DNA of 64,000 bases from Sporosarcina sp. FSL K6-3457 (GTDB lineage Bacteria; Bacillota; Bacilli; Bacillales_A; Planococcaceae). Location of the stretch: NCBI RefSeq assembly GCF_038007285.1, contig NZ_JBBOWX010000001.1, forward strand, positions 248,001-312,000, written 5' to 3'. The notes beneath the pieces are model-generated. The model was not told the DNA's origin and made no database searches. It worked only from the letters and a program-made list of their open reading frames with translations. How positions within the stretch are numbered: the first letter of the stretch is position 1; every line of letters begins with the position of its first letter. This document shows positions 1 through 8,430 of this stretch, piece by piece. A program made the position numbers and the translations under genes.

Positions 1-909
1 AAGAGTCTTCTTCGACGATATTTCAAGCAGTGGGATCTTCAGTTGATGGTTATACCGGGTTTATTGTTTGTATTCGTTTTCAACTATATCCCTATGTACG
101 GTGTGTTGATGGCCTTTCAAGACTACAATATTTTTAAAGGCATGGCAGGAAGTGAATGGGTAGGGTTAAAGCATTTTAAATTGTTCTTTAGCGATGCAAG
201 GTTTTTTGAAATAATGAGAAACACTGTTGTTATTAGTGGATTAAAGATATTAATAGGTTTTCCAGCTCCAATTATTCTAGCGCTCATGTTGAATGAGGTT
301 AGGAAGATGATGTTCAAAAGAGTCGTTCAGACCATCACATATTTGCCGCATTTCTTGTCATGGGTTATTGTAGCGGGTTTTGCCACATCGATTCTAGCAA
401 CGGAAAGCGGAAGTTTAAACATCCTGCTTGAGCAGTTAAGATTGATTGATGAACCGATTAACTTCTTGTCCATTGGAGAATACTTTTGGGCGATTATCAT
501 TTCTACTAATCTTTGGAAGTCAATTGGTTTTGCCTCTATTGTATACATAGCGGCTATTGCTGGTGTGGATCCACAGCTTTATGAGGCCGCCTCCTTAGAT
601 GGAGCAAGTAAATTTAAACAAATGTACTTGATTACGATCCCTTCTATTATGCCAATTATCGTGATATTTTTTATCCTAGAAGTCGGTAATTTATTGAGTG
701 CTGGATTTGAAGATCTACTGTTATTGGGATCCAATCCTATATTACGGCCAGTATCAGATGTAATTGACACGTATGTATACCGAGTGGGAATCAGTAATTC
801 CCTCTACTCTTATGCAACGGCAGTTGGGCTATTTAAGGCAGTTATCAGCGTCATTTTATTGACAGTAGCCAATCAAATTGCTCGTAGGAGTGGTAATAGT
901 TTATGGTGA
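1..909 (+). CDS. Sugar ABC transporter permease, LplB-type (5' end outside window)
   Basis: This is an inner-membrane permease of a carbohydrate ABC importer. The reading frame is open from base 1, so the start lies upstream of the window; at least 302 residues are visible. Several hydrophobic segments are seen, and the EAA loop reads YEAASLDGASKFKQMYLITIPS, the cytoplasmic site that docks with the ATPase. The wording resembles the LplB/YtcP group of polysaccharide importers. It is followed after 27 bases by a second permease and then a binding lipoprotein, so this is the tail of an operon. No ATPase gene is visible; such systems usually share an MsmX-like ATPase encoded elsewhere (family knowledge). 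The substrate cannot be told from the sequence. Confidence 0.88.
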   Translation, partial: KSLLRRYFKQWDLQLMVIPGLLFVFVFNYIPMYGVLMAFQDYNIFKGMAGSEWVGLKHFKLFFSDARFFEIMRNTVVISGLKILIGFPAPIILALMLNEVRKMMFKRVVQTITYLPHFLSWVIVAGFATSILATESGSLNILLEQLRLIDEPINFLSIGEYFWAIIISTNLWKSIGFASIVYIAAIAGVDPQLYEAASLDGASKFKQMYLITIPSIMPIIVIFFILEVGNLLSAGFEDLLLLGSNPILRPVSDVIDTYVYRVGISNSLYSYATAVGLFKAVISVILLTVANQIARRSGNSLW

Positions 910-936
910 TCAAACGCAAAGTGGGGGTTGAGCGCA

Positions 937-1833
937 GTGAATAAATTAACATTCGGTGATAAAGTGATGGCTACCATTATTTATACAGCGTTGGCATTAC
1001 TAGCATTTGTGTCTTTTTATCCGTTTTGGAACTCACTTGTGATTTCATTTAATAGTGGACAGGATACAATGCTTGGCGGTCTAACCTTTTGGCCAAGAGA
1101 TTTTACGTTAGCAAACTATGAACTTGTTTTTAAAGATAAAAGACTTGTGAACGCTTTCTTTATTTCTGTGATGAGAACAGGAGTGGGTACAGTACTTTCT
1201 GTTATGGCCACTGCGATTTTAGCTTATGGGCTGTCCAAAAAAGAGTTAATTGGTCGCAAGTACTTTATGATCTTTTTAATTATTACGATGTTCTTTAGCG
1301 GGGGATTGATTCCAAGTTTCTTGCTTATTCGCTCATTAGGTCTTATGGATTCGTTTTGGGTAATGATTATTCCTACATTGATTTCTGTGTGGAATATGAT
1401 TATTTTTAGAACATTTTTTTCACAGTTACCTGCTGGGCTGGAGGAGTCGGCGAAGATGGACGGCTGTGGGTATTGGGCGACCTTTTTCAGGATTGTTCTT
1501 CCGCTTTCAGGTCCGGTCATCGCAACGTTGGCACTCTTTACCGCGGTATTCCATTGGAATGACTGGTTCTTGCCAAGTATCTATATAACATCGGAGAATT
1601 TGATTCCAATTCAAACATTATTACAAAAAGTGTTGAATGCAAACACTGTCAGTCAATCGATGGGGCAGCTTGATGCAGGTGCGGCGGCACATATGTCTCG
1701 ATTGACAACGGTTACAGGAAAGTCTTTATCGATGGCGATTATGATGGTAGCCACGATTCCAATTATTTTGGTCTATCCTTTTGTCCAGAAGTACTTTGTT
1801 AAAGGTGTGTTGATTGGTTCACTTAAGGAATAA
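937..1833 (+). CDS. Sugar ABC transporter permease, LplC/YtcP-type
   Basis: Second membrane subunit of the same importer, 298 residues. Six or so hydrophobic segments are visible and the EAA loop reads LEESAKMDGCGYWATFFRIVLP near the middle. It ends in VKGVLIGSLKE, a C-terminus typical of this group. A TTG at 928 is also in frame, but the purine-rich GGGGG at 922-926 lies too close to it; the GTG at 937 has about nine bases of spacing and is preferred. The binding lipoprotein follows 67 bases downstream. Family assignment is firm, substrate unknown. Confidence 0.88.
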   Translation: MNKLTFGDKVMATIIYTALALLAFVSFYPFWNSLVISFNSGQDTMLGGLTFWPRDFTLANYELVFKDKRLVNAFFISVMRTGVGTVLSVMATAILAYGLSKKELIGRKYFMIFLIITMFFSGGLIPSFLLIRSLGLMDSFWVMIIPTLISVWNMIIFRTFFSQLPAGLEESAKMDGCGYWATFFRIVLPLSGPVIATLALFTAVFHWNDWFLPSIYITSENLIPIQTLLQKVLNANTVSQSMGQLDAGAAAHMSRLTTVTGKSLSMAIMMVATIPIILVYPFVQKYFVKGVLIGSLKE

Positions 1834-1900
1834 TGGATCTTGGTTTGAAGCGTAGGCTTTAAATATATTTTGTGAGAAGAACATAAGGGGGAAAACTAAG

Positions 1901-3556
1901 ATGACGAAAAAGTTTTGGATGTTATTTGCATCATTGTTGCTAGTGCTTGGCGTAGTAGCAGGATGCTCTAGCGATGCTGGAAATGAAGAGGAAACGGATA
2001 AGGAAAAGCCGAAGGACGAAGAATCATCCACTGATGGTGAAACTGCAGCTACGCCGTTTGTACTCGGAGATGAGCAGTTGGATATCACGATGTTTGGTAA
2101 TTATGACTGGTATACAATGCCGCCGTGGGGAGAGGACATCTCTACAGCTTGGATTAAAGAAAACAAAAAGGTCAATGTAACTGCAATTGATGGTGGTGGG
2201 AATGCTGCACAACGTCTGAGTACTATGATTGCAGGTAACAGCTTACCGGATTTTATTTGGCTAGATAAAGGTGCCGATGTGGAGAGGTTGCGTCAAGGTG
2301 GTGTGTTAGTCCCTTTCGATGATTACTTGGATAAGTATACAAACTTAAGAGATTGGTTCGGTGAAGAAGGACTGAACATGCTTCGTTCTGAAGATGGCAA
2401 GCTCTATCAGTTCCCTAACTGGTATAACTCGAAGCCTTTTGGTAATGCTGGTTACGTGGTGCACAAAGGTATTTATGAAGAGTTGGGCTCACCGAAACTT
2501 GAAACGACTGATGATTTATATGCTTATTTAACGCTAGTAAAAGAGAAGTTTCCGGATGTAACACCATTTGAAACACATGTGGATAATCAAGGTGTTAGCG
2601 TCTTGTATTCTGCATTTAAAGAAGGGCATTCGCCAGGAGATATTCGTAGGCATGCGGTGCAAGAAGGGGATAAGCTTACTTCTATTTTCGAAAGCAAAGA
2701 ATACTTGGAAACAATGCAATATGCTAGCAAGTTGTTCCGTGAAAAGTTAATTACTCAAGATGCGTTGACACAGGACCTTGATATGGTAACAGCAAAAGTT
2801 ACAGGTGGGAAAGTGGCTGTTTATGCTTCTGCTAGCCCGACTGAGTTGTCTGCACAAGGACATTACAATATGATTAAAGAAGATCCAAACAGTGGTTATT
2901 TCTATATTTGGCCGATTGCAAAAGAAGGCGTAAATAAAGACAATGTCTACCCTGGTGATTTTAGTATGATGGGTTGGAACGTTAGTGTAATTACGACGGC
3001 TGCAAAAGATCCTGAAAAAGTATTCGCATTCTTGGATTGGTTGACAGGTCCTGAAGGGCAGTCATCGTTGATCTTTGGTCCAGAGGGTAAATATTGGGAT
3101 GGCTTTGATGGAGAGGGAATGCCTCAATTCACAGGGGACTATGTTTCTGACGCGGAGGGTGTTGCTAAAGTTGATGGTGACACGGGTAACTTCCAGTGGA
3201 ACGGAAATTCAAACTTCTTAGATACGGCTAAAGCAAAGTTTACAGCTTCACTACCTTTGGAAGAGCGTCGTTGGGATACACATTGGCAGTATGAAATAAC
3301 ATGGAAAACACAATTAAACGGTACAGAGTTTGAAAATATTAATCCACTTCCAGATTCAGAGGAAGGAAGAATTCAACAAAGTATTAATGAAATTGCTGAA
3401 GAAACGAGAGCGCAGGCACTCTATGCGAAAAGTGATGAAGAAGTAGCAGCGATTTTAGCTGCGGCAGCACAAAATGCCAATACTCTTGGCCACAAGCAAC
3501 TATTGGAATTCCAAACAGAAAAATGGCAAGCGAACTTAGCGAAAATGAAACAATAA
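1901..3556 (+). CDS. Extracellular sugar-binding lipoprotein of the ABC importer
   Basis: A 551-residue substrate-binding protein anchored to the outer face of the membrane. It begins with a lipoprotein signal: basic MTKK, a hydrophobic core, and a lipobox ending VAGC with Cys22 as the lipidated residue. An acidic, lysine-rich linker follows. The size and text (for example WLDKGADVERLRQGGVLVPF and GWNVSVITTAAKDPEKVFAF) fit the large LplA-like binding proteins that pair with LplB/LplC permeases. A clear SD (AAGGGGGAAAA) precedes the ATG. It is the last gene of its operon and is closed by a strong hairpin terminator. Oligosaccharide binding is inferred from the family. Confidence 0.87.
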   Translation: MTKKFWMLFASLLLVLGVVAGCSSDAGNEEETDKEKPKDEESSTDGETAATPFVLGDEQLDITMFGNYDWYTMPPWGEDISTAWIKENKKVNVTAIDGGGNAAQRLSTMIAGNSLPDFIWLDKGADVERLRQGGVLVPFDDYLDKYTNLRDWFGEEGLNMLRSEDGKLYQFPNWYNSKPFGNAGYVVHKGIYEELGSPKLETTDDLYAYLTLVKEKFPDVTPFETHVDNQGVSVLYSAFKEGHSPGDIRRHAVQEGDKLTSIFESKEYLETMQYASKLFREKLITQDALTQDLDMVTAKVTGGKVAVYASASPTELSAQGHYNMIKEDPNSGYFYIWPIAKEGVNKDNVYPGDFSMMGWNVSVITTAAKDPEKVFAFLDWLTGPEGQSSLIFGPEGKYWDGFDGEGMPQFTGDYVSDAEGVAKVDGDTGNFQWNGNSNFLDTAKAKFTASLPLEERRWDTHWQYEITWKTQLNGTEFENINPLPDSEEGRIQQSINEIAEETRAQALYAKSDEEVAAILAAAAQNANTLGHKQLLEFQTEKWQANLAKMKQ

Positions 3557-3566
3557 ATAAGGTTAG

Positions 3567-3602
3567 AAGGGTATCCCCATCAATGTTTGGGATACCCTTT
3601 TA
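3567..3602 (+). terminator. Rho-independent terminator after the sugar ABC operon
   Basis: Perfect 11-bp inverted repeat (AAGGGTATCCC at 3567-3577 against GGGATACCCTT at 3589-3599) with an 11-base loop, followed by T residues. It lies ten bases after the stop of the binding lipoprotein. Confidence 0.9.
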
Positions 3603-3689
3603 CAAATTAAAGTTAACTCGAAAACTAGGTGGAGTTATCAGTAATAACGGGAAGGTAAAAGGGGTATGAAAGGTTGTACGAAAATATAG

Positions 3690-3705
3690 GTAGTTATACA
3701 ACTAC
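3690..3705. promoter_or_regulatory. Candidate operator for the GntR-type regulator
   Basis: Inverted repeat GTAGTT-ATAC-AACTAC, about 105 bases upstream of the GntR-family gene and just before an A+T-rich stretch with two TATAAT hexamers (3715-3720, 3721-3726). GntR-family proteins bind short dyads and often control their own gene. The dyad is seen; the binding is inferred. Confidence 0.45.
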
Positions 3706-3810
3706 TATTACTATTATAATTATAATGATATGATGAATGTGATACATATGTTAGATGCTGATTCTTGAAAGAGCAGAAGAAGTATCAATGCCTGAAAGGA
3801 GAATATTAAT

Positions 3811-4536
3811 ATGATTGATAAAAACTCCCCAATACCAATATATTACCAATTAGAACAGAATATCAAAACGCAAATAGAAAAAGAACTTCTAAAACCAGGA
3901 GACTTGCTTCCGTCAGAACGGGAATACGGTGAGAAATATGAAATAAGTAGAATAACGGTTAGACAGGCAATCACAAACCTAGTCAACGAAAGGATACTTT
4001 ACCGCGTAAAAGGGAAAGGAACCTTCGTGATGGAACAGAAATTGGAACAGGGATTGCAAGGCTTGACCAGTTTTACGGAGGATATGAAAGCTAGAGGTAT
4101 GACGGCTGGAGTTATTTTACTCAGTTTTAATATAGTTCCTGCGGATAAAAGTTTGGCAGAACAGCTGGGGATTGAGAGTCAGGCCCTTGTGTACGAGATA
4201 AAACGAATTCGTCTTGCGGAAGGAACACCGATGGCGTTGGAACGGACTTATATCTCTACAGAGAAAGTTGTAGGGCTCAATGAAGAGGCTGTGAAAAACT
4301 CGCTGTATGAGTATATAGAAAAAACGCTACAATTAAAAATAGCTTCCGGCGTACAATTGATAGAAGCCGCAATTGCTAATGAAGAGGAGGTTCTGCATTT
4401 GCAAATTGAGAAGGGTTCCCCTATTCTCTTAATGCAGAGACTTACAACCCTCGATGACGGTACAATCTTTGAGGTCGTTAAGTCTTCCTACCGCGCGGAC
4501 TGTTACCAATTCAAGGTTGATCTTAATAGACTCTGA
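3811..4536 (+). CDS. GntR/HutC-family transcriptional regulator (UTRA domain)
   Basis: A 241-residue DNA-binding regulator. Residues about 7-72 form the winged helix of the GntR family (PIYYQLEQNIKTQIEKELL, then LLPSEREYGEKYEISRITVRQA). The rest is a UTRA ligand-binding domain (LTSFTEDMKARG, then ALVYEIKRIRLAEGTPMALE). The architecture matches NagR/YvoA-type regulators that sense sugar phosphates. It is monocistronic: terminators lie on both sides and there is a long leader containing a dyad. The upstream sugar ABC operon is a possible target but no matching dyad is visible there because the operon's promoter is outside the window. Effector unknown. Confidence 0.88.
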   Translation: MIDKNSPIPIYYQLEQNIKTQIEKELLKPGDLLPSEREYGEKYEISRITVRQAITNLVNERILYRVKGKGTFVMEQKLEQGLQGLTSFTEDMKARGMTAGVILLSFNIVPADKSLAEQLGIESQALVYEIKRIRLAEGTPMALERTYISTEKVVGLNEEAVKNSLYEYIEKTLQLKIASGVQLIEAAIANEEEVLHLQIEKGSPILLMQRLTTLDDGTIFEVVKSSYRADCYQFKVDLNRL

Positions 4537-4544
4537 TTCACCTT

Positions 4545-4580
4545 AAAGCCCTTTCCATTTCATGTGGAGAAGGGCTTTTT
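4545..4580 (+). terminator. Terminator of the GntR-type regulator gene
   Basis: Arms AAAGCCCTT (4545-4553) and AAGGGCTTT (4570-4578) with an inner TCCA/TGGA pairing and a one-base bulge, followed by a T-run. It lies ten bases after the stop codon. Confidence 0.85.
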
Positions 4581-4628
4581 GTATGCTTCGACAGTCTATA
4601 GGGATTTCCCTATTACTTGGATAATCCC

Positions 4629-4685
4629 TTGACCTGTAACATGCCCTTATTTATAATTGGTTATGTTGAGTTATAACTAGTTATA
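4629..4685 (+). promoter_or_regulatory. SigA-type promoter of modABC with downstream palindromic operator
   Basis: TTGACC at 4629-4634 and a consensus TATAAT at 4652-4657 are separated by exactly 17 bases. Just downstream, around the expected transcription start, is a perfect 14-bp palindrome TATAACTAGTTATA (4672-4685), and AGTTATA occurs twice as a direct repeat (4669-4675, 4679-4685). The position suits a repressor site that blocks initiation. The likely binder is the molybdate-sensing regulator at the end of the operon; that link is inferred. Confidence 0.75.
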
Positions 4686-4712
4686 TATAGCATCTAAATA
4701 GGAGGGTTTTTA

Positions 4713-5489
4713 TTGAAAAAAAGAGTATGGCTTTTGGTAGTTAGTTGTTTGCTATTGGTGTTGGCAGGTTGTTCTGCTGGGAAGGCGGATAAGTCAGCTG
4801 AACCGGTTGAACTAATGGTATCGGCTGCTGCCAGTTTGACGGATGCTTTAACTGATATGAAAACTAGCTTTGAAAAAGAGCATGAAAATATTATAGTAAC
4901 TTTTAACTTTGGTAGCTCAGGAAAGCTAGTGCAGCAAATTGAACAAGGTGCTCCGTCGGACGTGTTCTTATCTGCAAGTTCAAAAGATATGAATACATTG
5001 GATGAAGGGGCGTTGTTAGTAGAAGGAACACGTATTGATTTTACGGCGAATGAACTGGTGTTGATTACAAATAAAGACGAATCATTAACTGTGGATTCGT
5101 TTGAAGATATCGATCCGTCAACGATTGCGCATTTTGCTATTGGAGAGCCAGAAAGTGTGCCGGTTGGACGCTATACAAAAGAAGTGTTAGAGAATATTGG
5201 CCTATGGGAGTCATTGCAGGATAAGATGGTGTTAGGCTCAGACGTACGCCAAGTATTGACGCATGTGGAAATGGGCAATGCGGATTTAGGCGTGGTTTAT
5301 TCAAGTGATGCGAAGATTTCGGACAAGGTAAAAGTATTGGCTTCAGCTAGTGCCGAATGGCATGGGCCGATAGTCTATCCTGGAGCGGTTGTTTCAGAAA
5401 CTAAACATCCTGAAGAAGCTAAGGCGTTTTTGGCATACTTAACAGGTGATGAAGGAAAAGAAGTTTTGAAAAAATACGGCTTTAAGTAA
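4713..5489 (+). CDS. modA: Molybdate-binding lipoprotein ModA
   Basis: Extracytoplasmic molybdate (or tungstate) receptor, 258 residues. The signal peptide ends in the lipobox LAGC with Cys20 as the lipid anchor. The mature protein opens with the ModA hallmark LMVSAAASLTDALTD and contains NFGSSGKLVQQIEQGAPSDVFLSAS, where the family binds the oxyanion. The TTG start is chosen because AGGAGGG at 4700-4706 sits six bases upstream. It is the first gene of modABC, which is controlled from the promoter and palindrome just upstream. Assignment is supported by the adjoining ModB-type permease and ATPase. Confidence 0.95.
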   Translation: MKKRVWLLVVSCLLLVLAGCSAGKADKSAEPVELMVSAAASLTDALTDMKTSFEKEHENIIVTFNFGSSGKLVQQIEQGAPSDVFLSASSKDMNTLDEGALLVEGTRIDFTANELVLITNKDESLTVDSFEDIDPSTIAHFAIGEPESVPVGRYTKEVLENIGLWESLQDKMVLGSDVRQVLTHVEMGNADLGVVYSSDAKISDKVKVLASASAEWHGPIVYPGAVVSETKHPEEAKAFLAYLTGDEGKEVLKKYGFK

Positions 5490-5511
5490 GTTCGAGGGGA
5501 GAATTGAGACT

Positions 5512-6195
5512 ATGACTGACTACACACCATTGATGTTATCGTTAAAAATAGCGGGGATTTCTACTGTTATTGTTTTCATAACGGGTGTGTTTTTTGCTCA
5601 TCTATTTTCGAGAAAACAATTTTTCGGGAAAAGTATTATCGAATCGTTGTTTCTATTACCGCTAGTGCTACCGCCAACAGTTGTTGGTTTTGGCTTGTTA
5701 ATTCTTTTTGGCAAAAAAGGATGGATAGGTAGTTGGCTAATTGAGTGGTTTGATATTCAGATTGTGTTTACGTGGATTGGTGCGGTTATTGCTTCGGTTG
5801 TTGTTTCTTTTCCGTTGATGTATCAAAGTGCTAGCGCGGCATTTGATAGTTTGGATAGGCGGATGGAAAATGCGGCTCGGACGATGGGGGCTTCAGAGTG
5901 GAAGGTGTTTAGGACGATTACCTTTCCGCTCGCCTGGCCAGGATTGCTTGCGGGCTTGGTGCTGTCTTTCGCACGTGGGCTTGGTGAATTTGGTGCGACA
6001 TTGATGTTAGCTGGTTATATTCCGGGCAAGACAGATACGATTCCGATGGCTATTTACTTTGCGGTGGAATCGGGTCAAATGGAAAAGGCTACTTTTTGGG
6101 TTGTCATTATCGTAGCACTCGGCTTTAGTACGATTATGTGGTTGAATTGGTGGAGCAGGCGCAATATGCAGCGGTATAAAAATGGACATACATAA
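5512..6195 (+). CDS. modB: Molybdate ABC transporter permease ModB
   Basis: Inner-membrane subunit of the molybdate importer, 227 residues, close to the usual ModB length. It has about five hydrophobic spans. The typical family strings LFLLPLVLPPTVVGFGLL and SFARGLGEFGATLMLAGYIPGKTDTIPMAIY are present, and the EAA region reads ENAARTMGASEWKVFRTITFP. The ATG follows SD GAGGGGAGA. It starts 22 bases after modA, and modC begins 12 bases after its end, so the three genes are one transcript. Confidence 0.95.
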   Translation: MTDYTPLMLSLKIAGISTVIVFITGVFFAHLFSRKQFFGKSIIESLFLLPLVLPPTVVGFGLLILFGKKGWIGSWLIEWFDIQIVFTWIGAVIASVVVSFPLMYQSASAAFDSLDRRMENAARTMGASEWKVFRTITFPLAWPGLLAGLVLSFARGLGEFGATLMLAGYIPGKTDTIPMAIYFAVESGQMEKATFWVVIIVALGFSTIMWLNWWSRRNMQRYKNGHT

Positions 6196-6207
6196 GAAGG
6201 TGTTTGA

Positions 6208-6843
6208 ATGTTAGACGTGCGAATTCAGAAAGCATTGGCGCATTTTTCGGTGGATGTTCATTTGAAAGTGGAGGATGAAATTGTTGTTTTGGTAGGTCCT
6301 TCGGGGTCAGGGAAAACGACGATTTTGAATGTCATTGCCGGGCTTGATCAGCCAGATGAGGGCTTGGTTACGTTAAATGAGCAAGTGTATTTTCAAGGGA
6401 AGGGTCAGTCACTGTCGCCGCAAAAGAGGAATGTTGGGTATCTATTCCAGGATTATGCACTATTTCCGCATATGACGGTGGAAAAAAATATTAGCTATGG
6501 CGTTAAAAATAAAATGGCGCTGTCGCGCAGTGACCAATTGCTTAGTGTGTTAGGGATTGGGCATTTAGTCAAAAAATATCCCCACCAAATTTCTGGCGGG
6601 GAGAAGCAACGCGTCGCATTAGCGCGTGCATTGGCCACGGAACCCTCTGTATTATTGTTGGATGAGCCGTTGTCTGCTTTGGATCGTGAAACACGTATGG
6701 AGTGTCAGGACGAGCTATTGAGACTCCATGAAATGTGGAAAATTCCGTTTATTATTGTGACGCACGATATGGATGAAGCTGAAAAGCTAGGTGATCGCAT
6801 TCTATTCCTTGAACAAGGGATCATTAAGGAGTCTCGTACATAA
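6208..6843 (+). CDS. modC: Molybdate ABC transporter ATP-binding protein ModC (short form)
   Basis: ATPase that powers molybdate import, 211 residues. Walker A is GPSGSGKT at residues 30-37, the Q-loop FQDYALFPHMTVEKNI, the signature SGGEKQR and Walker B VLLLDEP. The classical E. coli ModC is about 350 residues and ends in a molybdate-binding TOBE/Mop domain; that domain is absent here and the protein stops after the nucleotide-binding domain. The 3' end overlaps the convergent regulator gene by 20 bases. The lack of TOBE suggests regulation by the neighbouring regulator and not by trans-inhibition; this is inference. Confidence 0.92.
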   Translation: MLDVRIQKALAHFSVDVHLKVEDEIVVLVGPSGSGKTTILNVIAGLDQPDEGLVTLNEQVYFQGKGQSLSPQKRNVGYLFQDYALFPHMTVEKNISYGVKNKMALSRSDQLLSVLGIGHLVKKYPHQISGGEKQRVALARALATEPSVLLLDEPLSALDRETRMECQDELLRLHEMWKIPFIIVTHDMDEAEKLGDRILFLEQGIIKESRT

Positions 6844-7765
6844 TTTTCCCTGTCTGTGATAAATCATAGCCGCCAATAGCTTCGAGCTCATTTTGGAAGG
6901 ACTCCGATTGCACGATGTTTTGCAATAGCTCGATGAGCGCAGTGTTTTGCGGTGTCTTCATAATGACTAAGTCATAATGCTCTTGAATAATGGGGATAAA
7001 GTCGACGTCAACGAGGCGGGCGGCTTTTTCAATGCCTACGCCTACATCAGCTTGACCGCTAACTACCTTACTTGCTACTCCGATATGGCTCGATTCCTCC
7101 GTGTCATAGCCTTTGACTGTATGGGGGGCGATGCCTGACAGTCGTAATTGCTCATCAATTAACACCCGCGCGCCCGACCCTTTTTCGCGATTCACCATTG
7201 TAACGCCTGGTGCAAGAAAGTCAGCCCAGGTTTGAATGTTTTTCGGGTTGCCTTTCGCGACATAAAAGCCTTCCCGGCGCGATAGGAGATGGAGAACGAT
7301 ATAGGAATGTCCGACTAAAATTCTGCGGATATAGGGAAGGTTATAGGTGTCTGTATCCCCATCAAATAAGTGTGTGCTCACAACGTCTGCTTTCCCTTGA
7401 TACATGGCGACTAGGCTGTTCAAGCTACCAGTATAGGAACGTAGGGGACGGATGGTTGTTGAGCTTTTTTCGAGATAGTTGGCTAGAATATCTAAGCTAA
7501 TATCCTGCCCACTAATGATAATTTGTCTAAGTGAACTGGAAGCTGGTTCAGGGCTATCAGTCATTGGTGGCGCTGGTTTCATAGCTACATGTCCGCTTTT
7601 CATTTGTTCTTTATAAGCATCGAGGTCATGGGCGTCAACACGTATTTGTCGCCCGACACGGTAGGAAGGCAACACCCCTTTTTTGATCAAATCATAAACG
7701 GTCAATTTCGATACTTTTAAAATATGGGCAATTTCTTCAGTTGTATAGGAAATAGTGTCATTCAT
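6824..7765 (-). CDS. Excisionase-type HTH plus binding-protein-domain regulator (YvgK-like, probable molybdate sensor)
   Basis: 313 residues. Residues 1-55 are a MerR/excisionase-like helix-turn-helix (YTTEEIAHILKVSKLTVYDLIKKGVLPSYRVGRQIRV). After a proline-rich linker, residues about 85-305 form a periplasmic-binding-protein fold (SLDILANYLEKS, NREKGSGARVLIDEQL, ADVGVGIEKAA). The same architecture is found in B. subtilis YvgK beside the yvgL/yvgM molybdate genes (family knowledge). It converges on modC with a 20-base overlap. Function as a molybdate- or oxyanion-responsive regulator of modABC is inferred from this context and from the palindrome in the mod promoter. Confidence 0.85.
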   Translation of the reverse strand: MNDTISYTTEEIAHILKVSKLTVYDLIKKGVLPSYRVGRQIRVDAHDLDAYKEQMKSGHVAMKPAPPMTDSPEPASSSLRQIIISGQDISLDILANYLEKSSTTIRPLRSYTGSLNSLVAMYQGKADVVSTHLFDGDTDTYNLPYIRRILVGHSYIVLHLLSRREGFYVAKGNPKNIQTWADFLAPGVTMVNREKGSGARVLIDEQLRLSGIAPHTVKGYDTEESSHIGVASKVVSGQADVGVGIEKAARLVDVDFIPIIQEHYDLVIMKTPQNTALIELLQNIVQSESFQNELEAIGGYDLSQTGKIMYETP

Positions 7766-7909
7766 GCTTCAGGCAACCTCCTTGAAAGAGTCTTGTCTTG
7801 TAAGTATAGCAAAGCGTGTAGGTATCGCCTAATCGGGTATCGTTTTGTCGTAGAAAAAGGATGGCTATGGTAAAGTGAGGGATAAGAAAAAGTTTGGAGG
7901 CGTTAGAGG

Positions 7910-8206
7910 ATGAAAGAAATTACGACGACTGAATTACAGCAATTGTTGGACCAAGGAGAGCAACTCAACTTGGTGGACGTACGCGAGGCGGATGAAGTAG
8001 CGCAAGGAATGATTCCAGGTGCGGTCCATATTCCTTTAGGGGAAGTAGTAGAGCGTTTGGATGAGTTAGACAAAGCGAAGTCTTATATTTTAATATGCCG
8101 TTCTGGTGGACGCAGTGGGCGTGCTTCGGAATTTTTAGATGGGGAAGGCTACGATGTTACAAATATGGTCGGCGGTATGCTGGAATGGGCAGGAGCAACT
8201 GAATAA
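7910..8206 (+). CDS. Rhodanese-like sulfurtransferase domain protein
   Basis: A 98-residue single rhodanese domain. It has the N-terminal NLVDVREADEVAQGMIPGAVHIPLG motif and the active-site loop CRSGGRSGRAS with Cys63 as the persulfide-carrying residue. Such small cytoplasmic proteins move sulfane sulfur between enzymes. It is monocistronic, preceded by SD TTGGAGG and followed by a terminator. A link to molybdenum cofactor sulfur chemistry is possible because modABC is next door, but nothing in the sequence shows it. Confidence 0.9.
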   Translation: MKEITTTELQQLLDQGEQLNLVDVREADEVAQGMIPGAVHIPLGEVVERLDELDKAKSYILICRSGGRSGRASEFLDGEGYDVTNMVGGMLEWAGATE

Positions 8207-8213
8207 TGCATAT

Positions 8214-8244
8214 AAAAGAAGGACCTTTCGGGGTTCTTTTTTTG
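8214..8244 (+). terminator. Terminator of the rhodanese gene
   Basis: AAGAAGGACC pairs with GGTTCTTTTT across a short TTTCGG loop (some G.U pairs), followed by further T residues. It lies about ten bases after the stop codon. Confidence 0.75.
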
Positions 8245-8430
8245 TAGTGAAAATCGTGTAGAATGTTGCTTATTTATAGAGAAATATTGTTAGGTTTTGC
8301 TGAGACGTTGTTTACCACGCTGGAAAGGATTTAAAGTTTTAACGAAGCATTGCGAACTTTATTTCCAATTAAAAATGGGACATATCTTTGACTAACACTG
8401 CGTATAGTGAAGGAAAAAGGCGGTGTCCAT

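Noticed and set aside
7845..7871. Promoter TTGTCG / TATGGT for the rhodanese gene
   Set aside because: Spacing is 15 bases and both hexamers are weak, so it does not stand out from background.
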